Assembly (NCBI GenBank): GCA_964428185.1
Contig: CAYRXH010000123.1
Coordinates: 1-6,147 of the forward strand
Length of the DNA: 6,147 bases
From: CAYMAZ01 sp964428185
GTDB taxonomy: Bacteria; Bacteroidota; Bacteroidia; Bacteroidales; DTU049
Direction of reading: 5' to 3'
The translations under genes and the position numbers were made by a program. The notes under the pieces were generated by a model that saw only the letters and a list, made by a program, of their open reading frames with translations, was not told where the DNA came from and searched no databases. This document shows positions 1-6,147 of the stretch, in pieces. Position 1 is the first letter of the stretch, and each line of letters begins with the position of its first letter.

Positions 1-782
1 ATTTTTGGATTTCCTGTTCCCAGTCCACTGCTCCATGAATAGTTGCTTGCGCCTGTTCCTGTGAGAGTGCTGCTCTGTCCGTTACAAATAGTAGTTGAAG
101 AAGCAGAAATTCCTACTGATGGATTTGAGTTGACATTGATTGTTGTGCTTGCAGAAGCAGAACATCCGTTGCCATCAGTTCCTGTAACTGTATATGTCGT
201 GTTTGAAGTCGGATTGACTATTTTTGGATTTCCAGTTCCCAGTCCGCCACTCCATGAGTATGAAGAGGCACCGCCGCCCGTGAGAGTGACAGGTGAACCA
301 CTACAGACAGTTGTAGCTGATGGAGTCAGGGTGACAGAAGGATTTGCATTGACATTGATTGTTGTGCTTGCAGAAGCAGAACAGCCGTTAGCAGCAGTTC
401 CGGTAACAGTATATGTGGTATTTGATGACGGATTAACAACTTTAGGATTTCCAGTTCCCAGTCCGCCACTCCATGAATAGGAAGAAGCACCACCTGCAGT
501 AAGTGTAGTGCTCGATCCATTGCAAATGTTTGACGAAGAGGGCGTTAAAGTGACAGTGGGATTTGGATTGACTGTAACAGTGACGCTGGCTGTTGCTGTA
601 CAGGTGTTTGATCCGGTACCGGTAATAGTATAAGTAGTTGTTGAGCCGGGTGTTACATTTTTGGTTGTGCCCGTTCCCAGTCCGCCGCTCCAGGAGTATG
701 AAGAAGCACCTCCGGCTGTCAGTGTTACAGAAGTTCCTTGGCAAATTGGGTTAGCCGAGGCTGATAAAGTAACAGATGGCGC
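1..782 (-). repeat. Tandem 219-bp (73-residue) PKD/Ig-like repeats, three complete and one partial
   Basis: The units are 782-564, 563-345, 344-126 and 125-1, the last cut by the window edge. They correspond to protein residues 832-904, 905-977, 978-1050 and 1051-1091. Each begins with a (N/A)P-x-V motif and carries an early Cys (ICQG, ICNG, VCSG, ICNG) and the core YSWS(G/S)GLGTG. The complete units also have a TTYT(I/V)TGT strand and a second Cys near the end (NTC or NGC). The landmark CAGTCC on the plus strand recurs at 21, 240, 459 and 678, exactly 219 bp apart each time. Units 2 and 3 are the most alike, with identical DNA runs of 35 bp (130-164 and 349-383) and 32 bp (226-257 and 445-476). 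The array probably continues to the left. Such repeats usually form extended stalks or binding modules on secreted Bacteroidota proteins; that role is inferred here. Confidence 0.93.
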
Positions 783-3275
783 TGTAAGCACAGTGATTGT
801 TATAGGAGTTCTGGCGCTTTCACAACCGCCGTCATTTGATTCAACCCAGATAGTAGTAGTCGAAGTCACATTATTGAGGGTATAACTGGTCCCGGTTCCA
901 AGCTGAGTGCCTCCTGTTTGCTGGTCATACCAGTATATTGTTCCTGATCCGCTTGCATTCAGAGTGATACTTCCTCCACTGCACACTTCAGGGTTTCCGC
1001 CTCCCGACACCCAGACAGTTGGAGGAGCACCAATATCGAATTCCATGATAGCAAGTGTATATTGTGTAGGGCTTGCCATGTTTTTCACTCCGTCAAAAGA
1101 TGCTCCGCCACCGGGATTTGCTGTGATGTAATCAGTGGCTTGAGTAGAACCGGTGACATAAAGCCTCCCGTTTTGTTTGTCAATTGCAAATTGTTCAAAA
1201 TAGGAACTGTCTCTTTGTAAATATGTAGCCCATCGGATAGCAAAAGCTGAATTAAACTCCAATGCCATATAACCATATGAAGATGGAATTGCATTTGTCT
1301 GATTATATGCACCAGATAATACAGTGACAGGGAAGGCTATGGTAGAGAGAATCATATATTGTCTTCCACAATTTCCTTGTGCCTGATCATGGATATAATT
1401 GCTTTCGTTATCAACTCCGATATATGTTGCATGTTGTCTGACGCCGCTGTTATTAAATCTGATATAAAAACCACATCCTGGATCACCTCCCCAACCATCA
1501 TTAAGGCCAACAGGAGGTGTCCCCTGATAATAGGCTCCTCCTCCCTGGCTGAACACAGGCATGACAGTGCTTCTTGTGGTTGTTGTCAGAATAATATCGT
1601 CATTGTCATTGACAAGAGCTTTTGAATATGATAATCCTTCAAGCCCGGCTCCTCCAAAGTAAGTACTCCAAACCAGAGCACCTGAAGTATTGAACTTTGA
1701 AATTCCGCAGTCGTATTTGTCGGTTACTGTCGACTGAAAAAAAGCACCTCCTCCTGGATTTAATAAAGGCATTCCGGTATTGCTGCTGCTTCTTGAAAAG
1801 AGGAACAGATTCCCATTACTGTCAAAAGTTATCCCGTGAGGGTCGGTATAGCCTGCTCCTCCGAAGTATGTACCCCATGTCTGCTGCAATGAAGAGTTGA
1901 ACATGTACAAAAACAGATCGCTGTCTCCACCGTGAGTTGCCTGATTATATGCACCTGTGCGGCTCATGACATTAGGGGACACCGACCATGTATAGTTGAA
2001 TGACATCACAGCTATATTGCCGGAATTATCAACAGCCATACTGTGGTAATCATAGCTGCGGAGATAAGTAGAATGAATCATCTGCCCGGTAGTGGCATTG
2101 AATTTTGAAAGAAATCCGCAGGTACTTCCTGGATAGGTTTGATAGTATGCTCCGCTTCCCTGATTTACAAGCGGAAAATTATTGCTGTTTGTATTCCCGC
2201 ATATATATAAGTATCCGTTCCAGGTAGCCAATGCGTGATCATAGTAATTACTCTGATTGCCTGATGTTCCTCCAAGATATGTGGACCAGATCAATTCTCT
2301 GTTGATATTGAATTTGGCAAAATAGATATCCAGTCCGCTGGTAGGATTATATGACGGATCCAGATATACAGGGGCACCAGGATTGGCAATGGGAAGGTCA
2401 GCTGTGTATGTGTTGATCTGATAAAAGAAGTTTCCGTCAGCATCTGTGGTATTATTTCCTCTGATTGTGGAAACACCACCTGTTACTGTCCTTTCAAAGT
2501 AGGTGGACCATGAAAGGGTAGGGTCTATGATAATTGTTTGTTCAATACTATCACTGCTCAGTTCATTGCAAGCAAAACCATAAGTGTTGTCGCTGAGGAT
2601 GTTGAATTGAACCTGAACTGGAGTCTTGTTCTCTTGGTAATATGAATGAGGGATATTTTCAATAATTGGGCGAAATTCATTTTCAACATGCATCGATCCG
2701 TCTTTCATTTCCAGTTTGCTGATTCCGTTGTAGCTGAATCGTATATCGGAGAGCTTTGCTCCTGGTTTTAATACCAGGTCATATTTTAGCCCGTTTTCTG
2801 TGGCCATGAAGATGAGGTCAATATTGTTATAAATATTGCTGTATGTGACCTTTTTATATACTGCAACATTTTGGATGCCTTCAGGACAGTGTCCGAGGTA
2901 GTAATTCACGTATGAACTTTGCTTGTTGTCAAATGTCAACAGAGGCCCACTGTTTGATCCCAGAAATTCCAACTCAATATGCATCTGGTGGATTCGCATT
3001 GAGTGAAACTTGGCACCTTCCAGGTCTCCTTTGTTTCTCAGTTCCAGACTTTTCTCGTTTTCCATATATTCAATATTCCAGAAAACAAATGTGATTTTAT
3101 TCTCATGGAAAAACATTTTTGCACCCGGCAATTCATAGGTGAACAGTACATCAGGTCTTGTTTTTCCAGTTTCATCAATGACCTGGCCCTGATTGGGGAT
3201 AAAACCATTTTCAGCTGAAATGTGAAAATGAATCAGAAAGAAAAACAATACTGAAAATAAAATTTTTGATTTCAT
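1..3275 (-). CDS. Large secreted SBBP beta-propeller / Ig-PKD repeat protein, N-terminal 1091 residues (cut by the left window edge)
   Basis: The frame is open from the ATG at 3275-3273 to base 1 and has no stop in the window, so the C-terminus is missing. The ATG is directly followed by a signal peptide (residues 1 to about 21: MKSK, a Phe/Leu-rich core, then HISA). An in-frame TGA lies upstream at 3306-3308. Residues 22-253 resemble the DUF7948 domain that precedes SBBP propellers: GFIPNQGQ at 24-31 corresponds to the usual FIENKGQ motif, and the region ends in IIIDPT before the first blade. Residues 254-745 hold seven SBBP blades, marked by W/H-x-TY motifs at 256, 330, 401, 467, 536, 615 and 682, with recurrent GAYxQ motifs. 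Residues 750-831 form an Ig-like domain (CSGGS, IYWYDQQTGG). From 832 onward there are 73-residue PKD-like repeats. Family knowledge suggests export by the type IX system and a surface or adhesive role, but the sorting domain is not visible. No catalytic motif is seen. The substrate or ligand is unknown. Confidence 0.93.
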   Translation of the reverse strand, partial: MKSKILFSVLFFFLIHFHISAENGFIPNQGQVIDETGKTRPDVLFTYELPGAKMFFHENKITFVFWNIEYMENEKSLELRNKGDLEGAKFHSMRIHQMHIELEFLGSNSGPLLTFDNKQSSYVNYYLGHCPEGIQNVAVYKKVTYSNIYNNIDLIFMATENGLKYDLVLKPGAKLSDIRFSYNGISKLEMKDGSMHVENEFRPIIENIPHSYYQENKTPVQVQFNILSDNTYGFACNELSSDSIEQTIIIDPTLSWSTYFERTVTGGVSTIRGNNTTDADGNFFYQINTYTADLPIANPGAPVYLDPSYNPTSGLDIYFAKFNINRELIWSTYLGGTSGNQSNYYDHALATWNGYLYICGNTNSNNFPLVNQGSGAYYQTYPGSTCGFLSKFNATTGQMIHSTYLRSYDYHSMAVDNSGNIAVMSFNYTWSVSPNVMSRTGAYNQATHGGDSDLFLYMFNSSLQQTWGTYFGGAGYTDPHGITFDSNGNLFLFSRSSSNTGMPLLNPGGGAFFQSTVTDKYDCGISKFNTSGALVWSTYFGGAGLEGLSYSKALVNDNDDIILTTTTRSTVMPVFSQGGGAYYQGTPPVGLNDGWGGDPGCGFYIRFNNSGVRQHATYIGVDNESNYIHDQAQGNCGRQYMILSTIAFPVTVLSGAYNQTNAIPSSYGYMALEFNSAFAIRWATYLQRDSSYFEQFAIDKQNGRLYVTGSTQATDYITANPGGGASFDGVKNMASPTQYTLAIMEFDIGAPPTVWVSGGGNPEVCSGGSITLNASGSGTIYWYDQQTGGTQLGTGTSYTLNNVTSTTTIWVESNDGGCESARTPITITVLTAPSVTLSASANPICQGTSVTLTAGGASSYSWSGGLGTGTTKNVTPGSTTTYTITGTGSNTCTATASVTVTVNPNPTVTLTPSSSNICNGSSTTLTAGGASSYSWSGGLGTGNPKVVNPSSNTTYTVTGTAANGCSASASTTINVNANPSVTLTPSATTVCSGSPVTLTGGGASSYSWSGGLGTGNPKIVNPTSNTTYTVTGTDGNGCSASASTTINVNSNPSVGISASSTTICNGQSSTLTGTGASNYSWSSGLGTGNPK
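1038..2522 (-). other. Seven-bladed SBBP-type beta-propeller domain within the large secreted protein
   Basis: Seven blade motifs lie at intervals of 66 to 79 residues: WSTYFE (256), WSTYLGG (330), HSTYLR (401), WGTYFGG (467), WSTYFGG (536), HATYIG (615) and WATYLQ (682). Blades 2, 4 and 5 keep the full TYxGG consensus; blades 1, 3, 6 and 7 have lost the GG. Most blades also carry a D-x-x-GN type turn or a GAYxQ/GAFFQ motif, as in the known SBBP family. Seven motifs suggest a closed seven-bladed propeller followed directly by the Ig-like domain. The count is from my own reading of the motifs; blade edges are approximate. Confidence 0.75.
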
Positions 3276-3364
3276 ACAAAAGGGGGATTGATTCAGCAAC
3301 AAATTTCAGCAAAGTACATTATATAAACAATAGTTTTTATCAGATAGCCTGAAATTCAATACAA

Positions 3365-3394
3365 ACGGTTTAAATGAATTATCAAACAGTTATT
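3365..3394 (+). promoter_or_regulatory. Candidate LytTR-type direct repeat upstream of the large secreted-protein gene
   Basis: Two 9-bp elements, ACGGTTTAA (3365-3373) and ACAGTTATT (3386-3394), lie in the same orientation with a 12-bp spacer, so their starts are 21 bp (two helical turns) apart. LytTR-domain regulators such as AgrA are known to bind paired ~9-bp direct repeats containing a GTT core with about this spacing. The second copy overlaps the stop codon of the LytTR regulator gene, and the pair lies about 90 to 120 bp upstream of the secreted-protein start. Both copies deviate from the published consensus, and the region is AT-rich, so chance is a real possibility. Confidence 0.25.
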
Positions 3395-4148
3395 TCAGAA
3401 ACAGGGCAAGAAACTCCTCTTTTTTCGCTCTTGAAACAGGAACCACAGAGTTATCAGTCATCATCACTTCCCCTCCCTGACCGCGGATGTACTTTTTGAT
3501 ATATCTGAGATGGATGATATGCGAATGATGAATTCTGATAAAATTAAAATTGACAAGCATGTCTTCGAATTCTTTGAGTGTTCGGCTTACAACAAATTCG
3601 CTGTTGTCTGAAAGATAGATTCTTGTGTAATTTCTGTCAGATTCAAGTCTGATAATGTCCTGGAGATTAACCACCTCGAAACCTTCAACAGAAGGTAATG
3701 CCATTTTTCCATGTTTCAAGTCATTGAGTTTGATGTTTTCTGAAAAAGTTGCTGTCTTGATTGTGCTATTTTCAGACGAAAGTTTTCTTTGTTCAAAACG
3801 TTGAAGTGTATTTCTCAGATCATTGATTTTAAGTGGTTTAAGAAGGTAGTCCATGGCTGCAAACCGAAAGGCTTCAACTGCAAAATTGTCATATGCAGTG
3901 ACAAATACAACCTGGAAATCGTGCTTGCCGATGGTTTCAAGAATATTAAACCCAGTACCGCTATTGAGTTGGATATCAAGAAAAACAAGATCCGGTTTCG
4001 TATTTTGAAGCAGATCGGTTCCTTTTTCAACAGTGTCAGCTTCACCAATGATTTTATATCCGGGGAAAAATTTTTCGATAAAACCTCTTAGGATTATTCT
4101 GGCAGAAGCTTCATCGTCTAAAATAACAACTTTGTGTGAGCTGTTCAT
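3390..4148 (-). CDS. LytTR-family DNA-binding response regulator
   Basis: This is a 252-residue cytoplasmic two-component response regulator, the usual length for the receiver-LytTR family. The receiver domain spans about residues 5-120. It has the acidic pair D11/D12, the phospho-accepting D58 in LVFLDIQL, T84 in FVTAYD, and K104 in the LLKPL motif, so all key residues are present. A linker of about 30 residues rich in Ser, Thr and Lys follows. The LytTR DNA-binding domain covers about 149-250, with typical motifs RLESDRNYTRIYL and FIRIHHSHIIHLRYIKKY. The ATG lies after one codon (ATC) following the kinase stop TAA, in the same frame; no Shine-Dalgarno sequence is seen, as is common in this phylum. 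The cognate kinase is almost certainly the upstream gene. Its target is not shown by sequence; the secreted-protein gene 114 bp downstream and an autoregulated operon are the natural candidates. Confidence 0.96.
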   Translation of the reverse strand: MNSSHKVVILDDEASARIILRGFIEKFFPGYKIIGEADTVEKGTDLLQNTKPDLVFLDIQLNSGTGFNILETIGKHDFQVVFVTAYDNFAVEAFRFAAMDYLLKPLKINDLRNTLQRFEQRKLSSENSTIKTATFSENIKLNDLKHGKMALPSVEGFEVVNLQDIIRLESDRNYTRIYLSDNSEFVVSRTLKEFEDMLVNFNFIRIHHSHIIHLRYIKKYIRGQGGEVMMTDNSVVPVSRAKKEEFLALFLK

Positions 4149-4151
4149 GAT

Positions 4152-6077
4152 TTATTCAGTTAGATTCTTAATATTACATGGAATCCGAAGAGTGACAAGA
4201 GTTCCTCTCTTTCCGAATTCAGATTTATCAATAATTTCAGGTTTAATAAGAGTGTTTGCTAAAGATCCCAGCAAAGCAAGGCGCTTGCTGTTGATTTCCA
4301 TACCGTAGGATTTTCTTCCTTTACCTGCTTCTTTTTTTAGTTCTCGGGAGTAATTGATACCAATTCCATCGTCATCAATTGAAATAACAAGAAATGGATT
4401 TTCCTTTGTAAAATGAATTAAAACTTGTGGTTTTATCTCTGATTCAAGAGGAGCGATGCCGTGCCAGATAGCATTTTCAGCAAAAGGCTGAAGAATAAGC
4501 GGGGGGAGGAATGTCTTTGCAGAATTAATATCAGGACTGATGTGAATATGATAATTGAACTTCTTTTCAAGTCGTAGATGTTCAAGTTTAAGATATGCCC
4601 GGATAAAACGTATTTCTTCGTCCACACTAATGACATCTTTTGATGAATTTTCAAGGATAATTCTGATCAATGTCCCGAATTCTGATAAATAATCACTTGC
4701 TGTTTCATAATCATTAAGAATGTAAAATCTTTGAATTGAATTCAGTGAATTTGAAATAAAATGTGGATTCATCTGGGCAGATAAAGCCATCTGCTGATGC
4801 CTGACAATCTGTTGACGGAAAGATTTTTCCTGAATTTTTGCTTTGTTTTTCAAAGACAGCCAGATCAATACAAAAACACTGATAAATCCTATTGAAATGA
4901 TGGCAAAAATGTACCACTGATTTTTTACCTGGGACTGATGTTTAGAAATTTGAAGATCTTTCAGCAGTAATTGGTTTTCTCTGATTCGGGTTTCATATCT
5001 TAACTGAAACTCATACAGATTTTTTTGAGCTTCTTTAGAGAAAATACTGTCATTGAGAATTTTTGAGCGTTTATATGTGTCCAGAGCCATATTGAATTGT
5101 CCGAGTTTTTCATATGCCTTTGATTGAAGATCAAGAAGGCTGATCTGAAGTTCAATCAAACCGATGCTGTCTGACAAGAGGGAAGATCTCAGAAGGTATT
5201 CCAGAGCAATTTCAGGCTGCTGACTTAGCAAATAGGCTTCTCCCAGATTGCGCAGTATGTAAACATATTCCATCATATACTGTTCCGGGTGAGCAATATT
5301 GACGGCATTTTTTAAAATTTCAATGGCTTCACTGTAACGTCCCAGCTCAATGAGCAGATACGATTTATTGTTTAAACTCCCGATCAGCCTTATTTCATTT
5401 TTTTGTTGTTTTGAAAGTTCAATTGCTGCATCATAAAAATAGAGAGCACTGTCATAATTCTTCAATGAAAGATAGCTGTTTCCTAAATTCAGCATCATTG
5501 CACACAGTTCCACAGAATCTTTTTGTGACAGAAGTATTTTGTAGGAACGAAGGTGCAGATTCTTAGCTCTTTTGTAGTCTCCCCAGCTGTAGTATAGATT
5601 TGCAATATTATTTAGCACACTGGATACTCCTACCAATTCTCCTGAACGCAATTTTAGATTCAGGGAATAATAAAAAACCTGTAATGCTTTTTTGTAATCT
5701 CCCTTTCTGAAGTATACTCCACCAAGAAGATTTAATGCTGTTCCGGTGCTTTCAAAATCAAGGATGCGTATTGAGAGGTTGAGGGCATTCATGATATTTT
5801 CCTGTGCCTGATCATATTGCCCCAGATTATCATACAAAGAACCGATACTGCACAAACAGCTGATCTCGTCCTTGATATTTTCATGGTCTCTGGCCAGTAT
5901 GAGGCTCTTGTTATAATAAAACAAGGCTGAATCAAACTGAGAAATATTATAGTAATGATCAGCAAGCTGAATGTAATTGTTGAGATAATAACTCTGAAAT
6001 CCTGAAGTTTCAACTTCCTGTGCATACGGAAGTTCTGCAAATAAAAAAAACAAACTCAGGCAAAGGATGATTCTCAT
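4152..6077 (-). CDS. TPR-containing LytS-type sensor histidine kinase
   Basis: This 641-residue membrane kinase is the likely partner of the adjoining LytTR regulator. A signal peptide (residues 1 to about 19: MRIILCLSLFFLF, then PYAQ) is followed by eight TPRs starting near 33, 73, 113, 153, 193, 233, 273 and 313, with the conserved helix-B Ala at 51 and then every 40 residues to 331. A charged, probably coiled-coil stretch (about 345-385) leads to one membrane helix (388-409, WYIFAIISIG to LIWLSL). The kinase part has the His_kinase motif MNPHFISNSLNSIQ with phospho-accepting H439, an N box around E534-N535 (PFAENAIWHG) and a G box DDDGIG at 568-573. The topology implies that the TPRs sit in the periplasm and sense a protein or envelope signal; the ligand is unknown. 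An in-frame TAA immediately precedes the ATG, so this is the first possible start. No other transmembrane segment or PAS domain is visible. Confidence 0.95.
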   Translation of the reverse strand: MRIILCLSLFFLFAELPYAQEVETSGFQSYYLNNYIQLADHYYNISQFDSALFYYNKSLILARDHENIKDEISCLCSIGSLYDNLGQYDQAQENIMNALNLSIRILDFESTGTALNLLGGVYFRKGDYKKALQVFYYSLNLKLRSGELVGVSSVLNNIANLYYSWGDYKRAKNLHLRSYKILLSQKDSVELCAMMLNLGNSYLSLKNYDSALYFYDAAIELSKQQKNEIRLIGSLNNKSYLLIELGRYSEAIEILKNAVNIAHPEQYMMEYVYILRNLGEAYLLSQQPEIALEYLLRSSLLSDSIGLIELQISLLDLQSKAYEKLGQFNMALDTYKRSKILNDSIFSKEAQKNLYEFQLRYETRIRENQLLLKDLQISKHQSQVKNQWYIFAIISIGFISVFVLIWLSLKNKAKIQEKSFRQQIVRHQQMALSAQMNPHFISNSLNSIQRFYILNDYETASDYLSEFGTLIRIILENSSKDVISVDEEIRFIRAYLKLEHLRLEKKFNYHIHISPDINSAKTFLPPLILQPFAENAIWHGIAPLESEIKPQVLIHFTKENPFLVISIDDDGIGINYSRELKKEAGKGRKSYGMEINSKRLALLGSLANTLIKPEIIDKSEFGKRGTLVTLRIPCNIKNLTE

Positions 6078-6094
6078 TTAACTGGAATATGTAA

Positions 6095-6126
6095 CAAACT
6101 TACATAAAATTTTAATTACACATAAA
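6095..6126 (-). promoter_or_regulatory. Candidate Bacteroidota-type promoter for the kinase-regulator operon
   Basis: On the minus strand TAAGTTTG (6102-6095) matches the TAnnTTTG -7 element of the Bacteroidota primary sigma factor exactly. TTTA (6126-6123) sits 20 bp upstream, close to the TTTG -33 element and its usual spacing of about 19 to 21 bp. This would start transcription near 6089, about a dozen bases before the ATG at 6077, giving a short leader. The match is by eye, and the upstream gene lies outside the window, so a longer transcript cannot be excluded. Confidence 0.45.
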
Positions 6127-6147
6127 CGGGATAAAAATCCAGTCCAA

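Noticed and set aside
43..480. Plus-strand 145-residue ORF with internally repeated Val/Pro-rich sequence
   Set aside because: It is antisense to the 219-bp repeats. Its apparent internal repeats simply mirror those, and the minus frame shows clear Ig/PKD-like modules, a signal peptide and a propeller.
1..782. CRISPR array or mobile-element repeats
   Set aside because: The repeats are long, contiguous, in-frame coding units at a 219-bp period with no spacers. They are protein domain repeats.
3310..3316. TACTTTG on the minus strand as a possible -7 element for the large secreted-protein gene
   Set aside because: It is one base short of TAnnTTTG, and there is no TTTG-like -33 element about 20 bp upstream. 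Too weak to annotate as a promoter.
3276..3389. Rho-independent terminator after the response regulator gene
   Set aside because: No GC-rich hairpin followed by a T-run is present. The short AAACGGTTT palindrome at 3363-3371 is too small to count.
3789..4091. Plus-strand ORF of 100 residues opposite the response regulator gene
   Set aside because: It is a shadow of the receiver-domain codons, with no recognisable domain and no start context. The minus frame has all receiver active-site residues.
6078..6108. LytTR-like element CCAGTTAAA just before the kinase start, as an autoregulatory site
   Set aside because: The 9-mer 21 bp upstream (TATGTAAGT) lacks the GTT core, so the direct-repeat pair is not convincing.

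Overview
The window looks like chromosomal DNA from a member of the Bacteroidota (formerly Bacteroidetes). Four observations support this: moderately AT-rich sequence, starts without recognisable Shine-Dalgarno sites, a TAnnTTTG-type promoter element, and a gene set typical of the phylum. That set is a TPR-containing LytS-type sensor kinase, a LytTR response regulator, and a giant secreted beta-propeller/Ig-repeat protein. I cannot place it at genus level.

All genes lie on the minus strand, so the window reads from right to left. At 6095-6126 there is a candidate promoter. It is followed by a 641-residue sensor histidine kinase (6077-4152) with a signal peptide, eight TPRs at an exact 40-residue period, one membrane helix and a LytS-type kinase core. 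After one extra codon comes a 252-residue receiver-LytTR response regulator (4148-3390). The two are almost certainly co-transcribed and form a two-component system. A 114-bp gap (3276-3389) follows, with no convincing terminator. It holds a weak candidate LytTR-type direct repeat.

The left half (3275-1) is one uninterrupted open frame of 1091 codons that runs off the left edge. It encodes the N-terminal part of a very large secreted protein: signal peptide, a DUF7948-like domain, a seven-bladed SBBP-type propeller, an Ig-like domain, and at least four 73-residue PKD/Ig-like repeats. The repeats sit exactly 219 bp apart, and two adjacent ones share long identical DNA runs. The C-terminus, where a type IX secretion sorting domain would be expected, is outside the window.

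The simplest reading is an envelope-sensing two-component system next to a large cell-surface or secreted protein that it may control. The families are known ones, and I see no clearly novel system. The points most worth checking are the regulatory link, the recent repeat expansion, and the in-frame single-stop junction between kinase and regulator. There are no RNA genes, CRISPR arrays, insertion sequences or phage genes that I can support.
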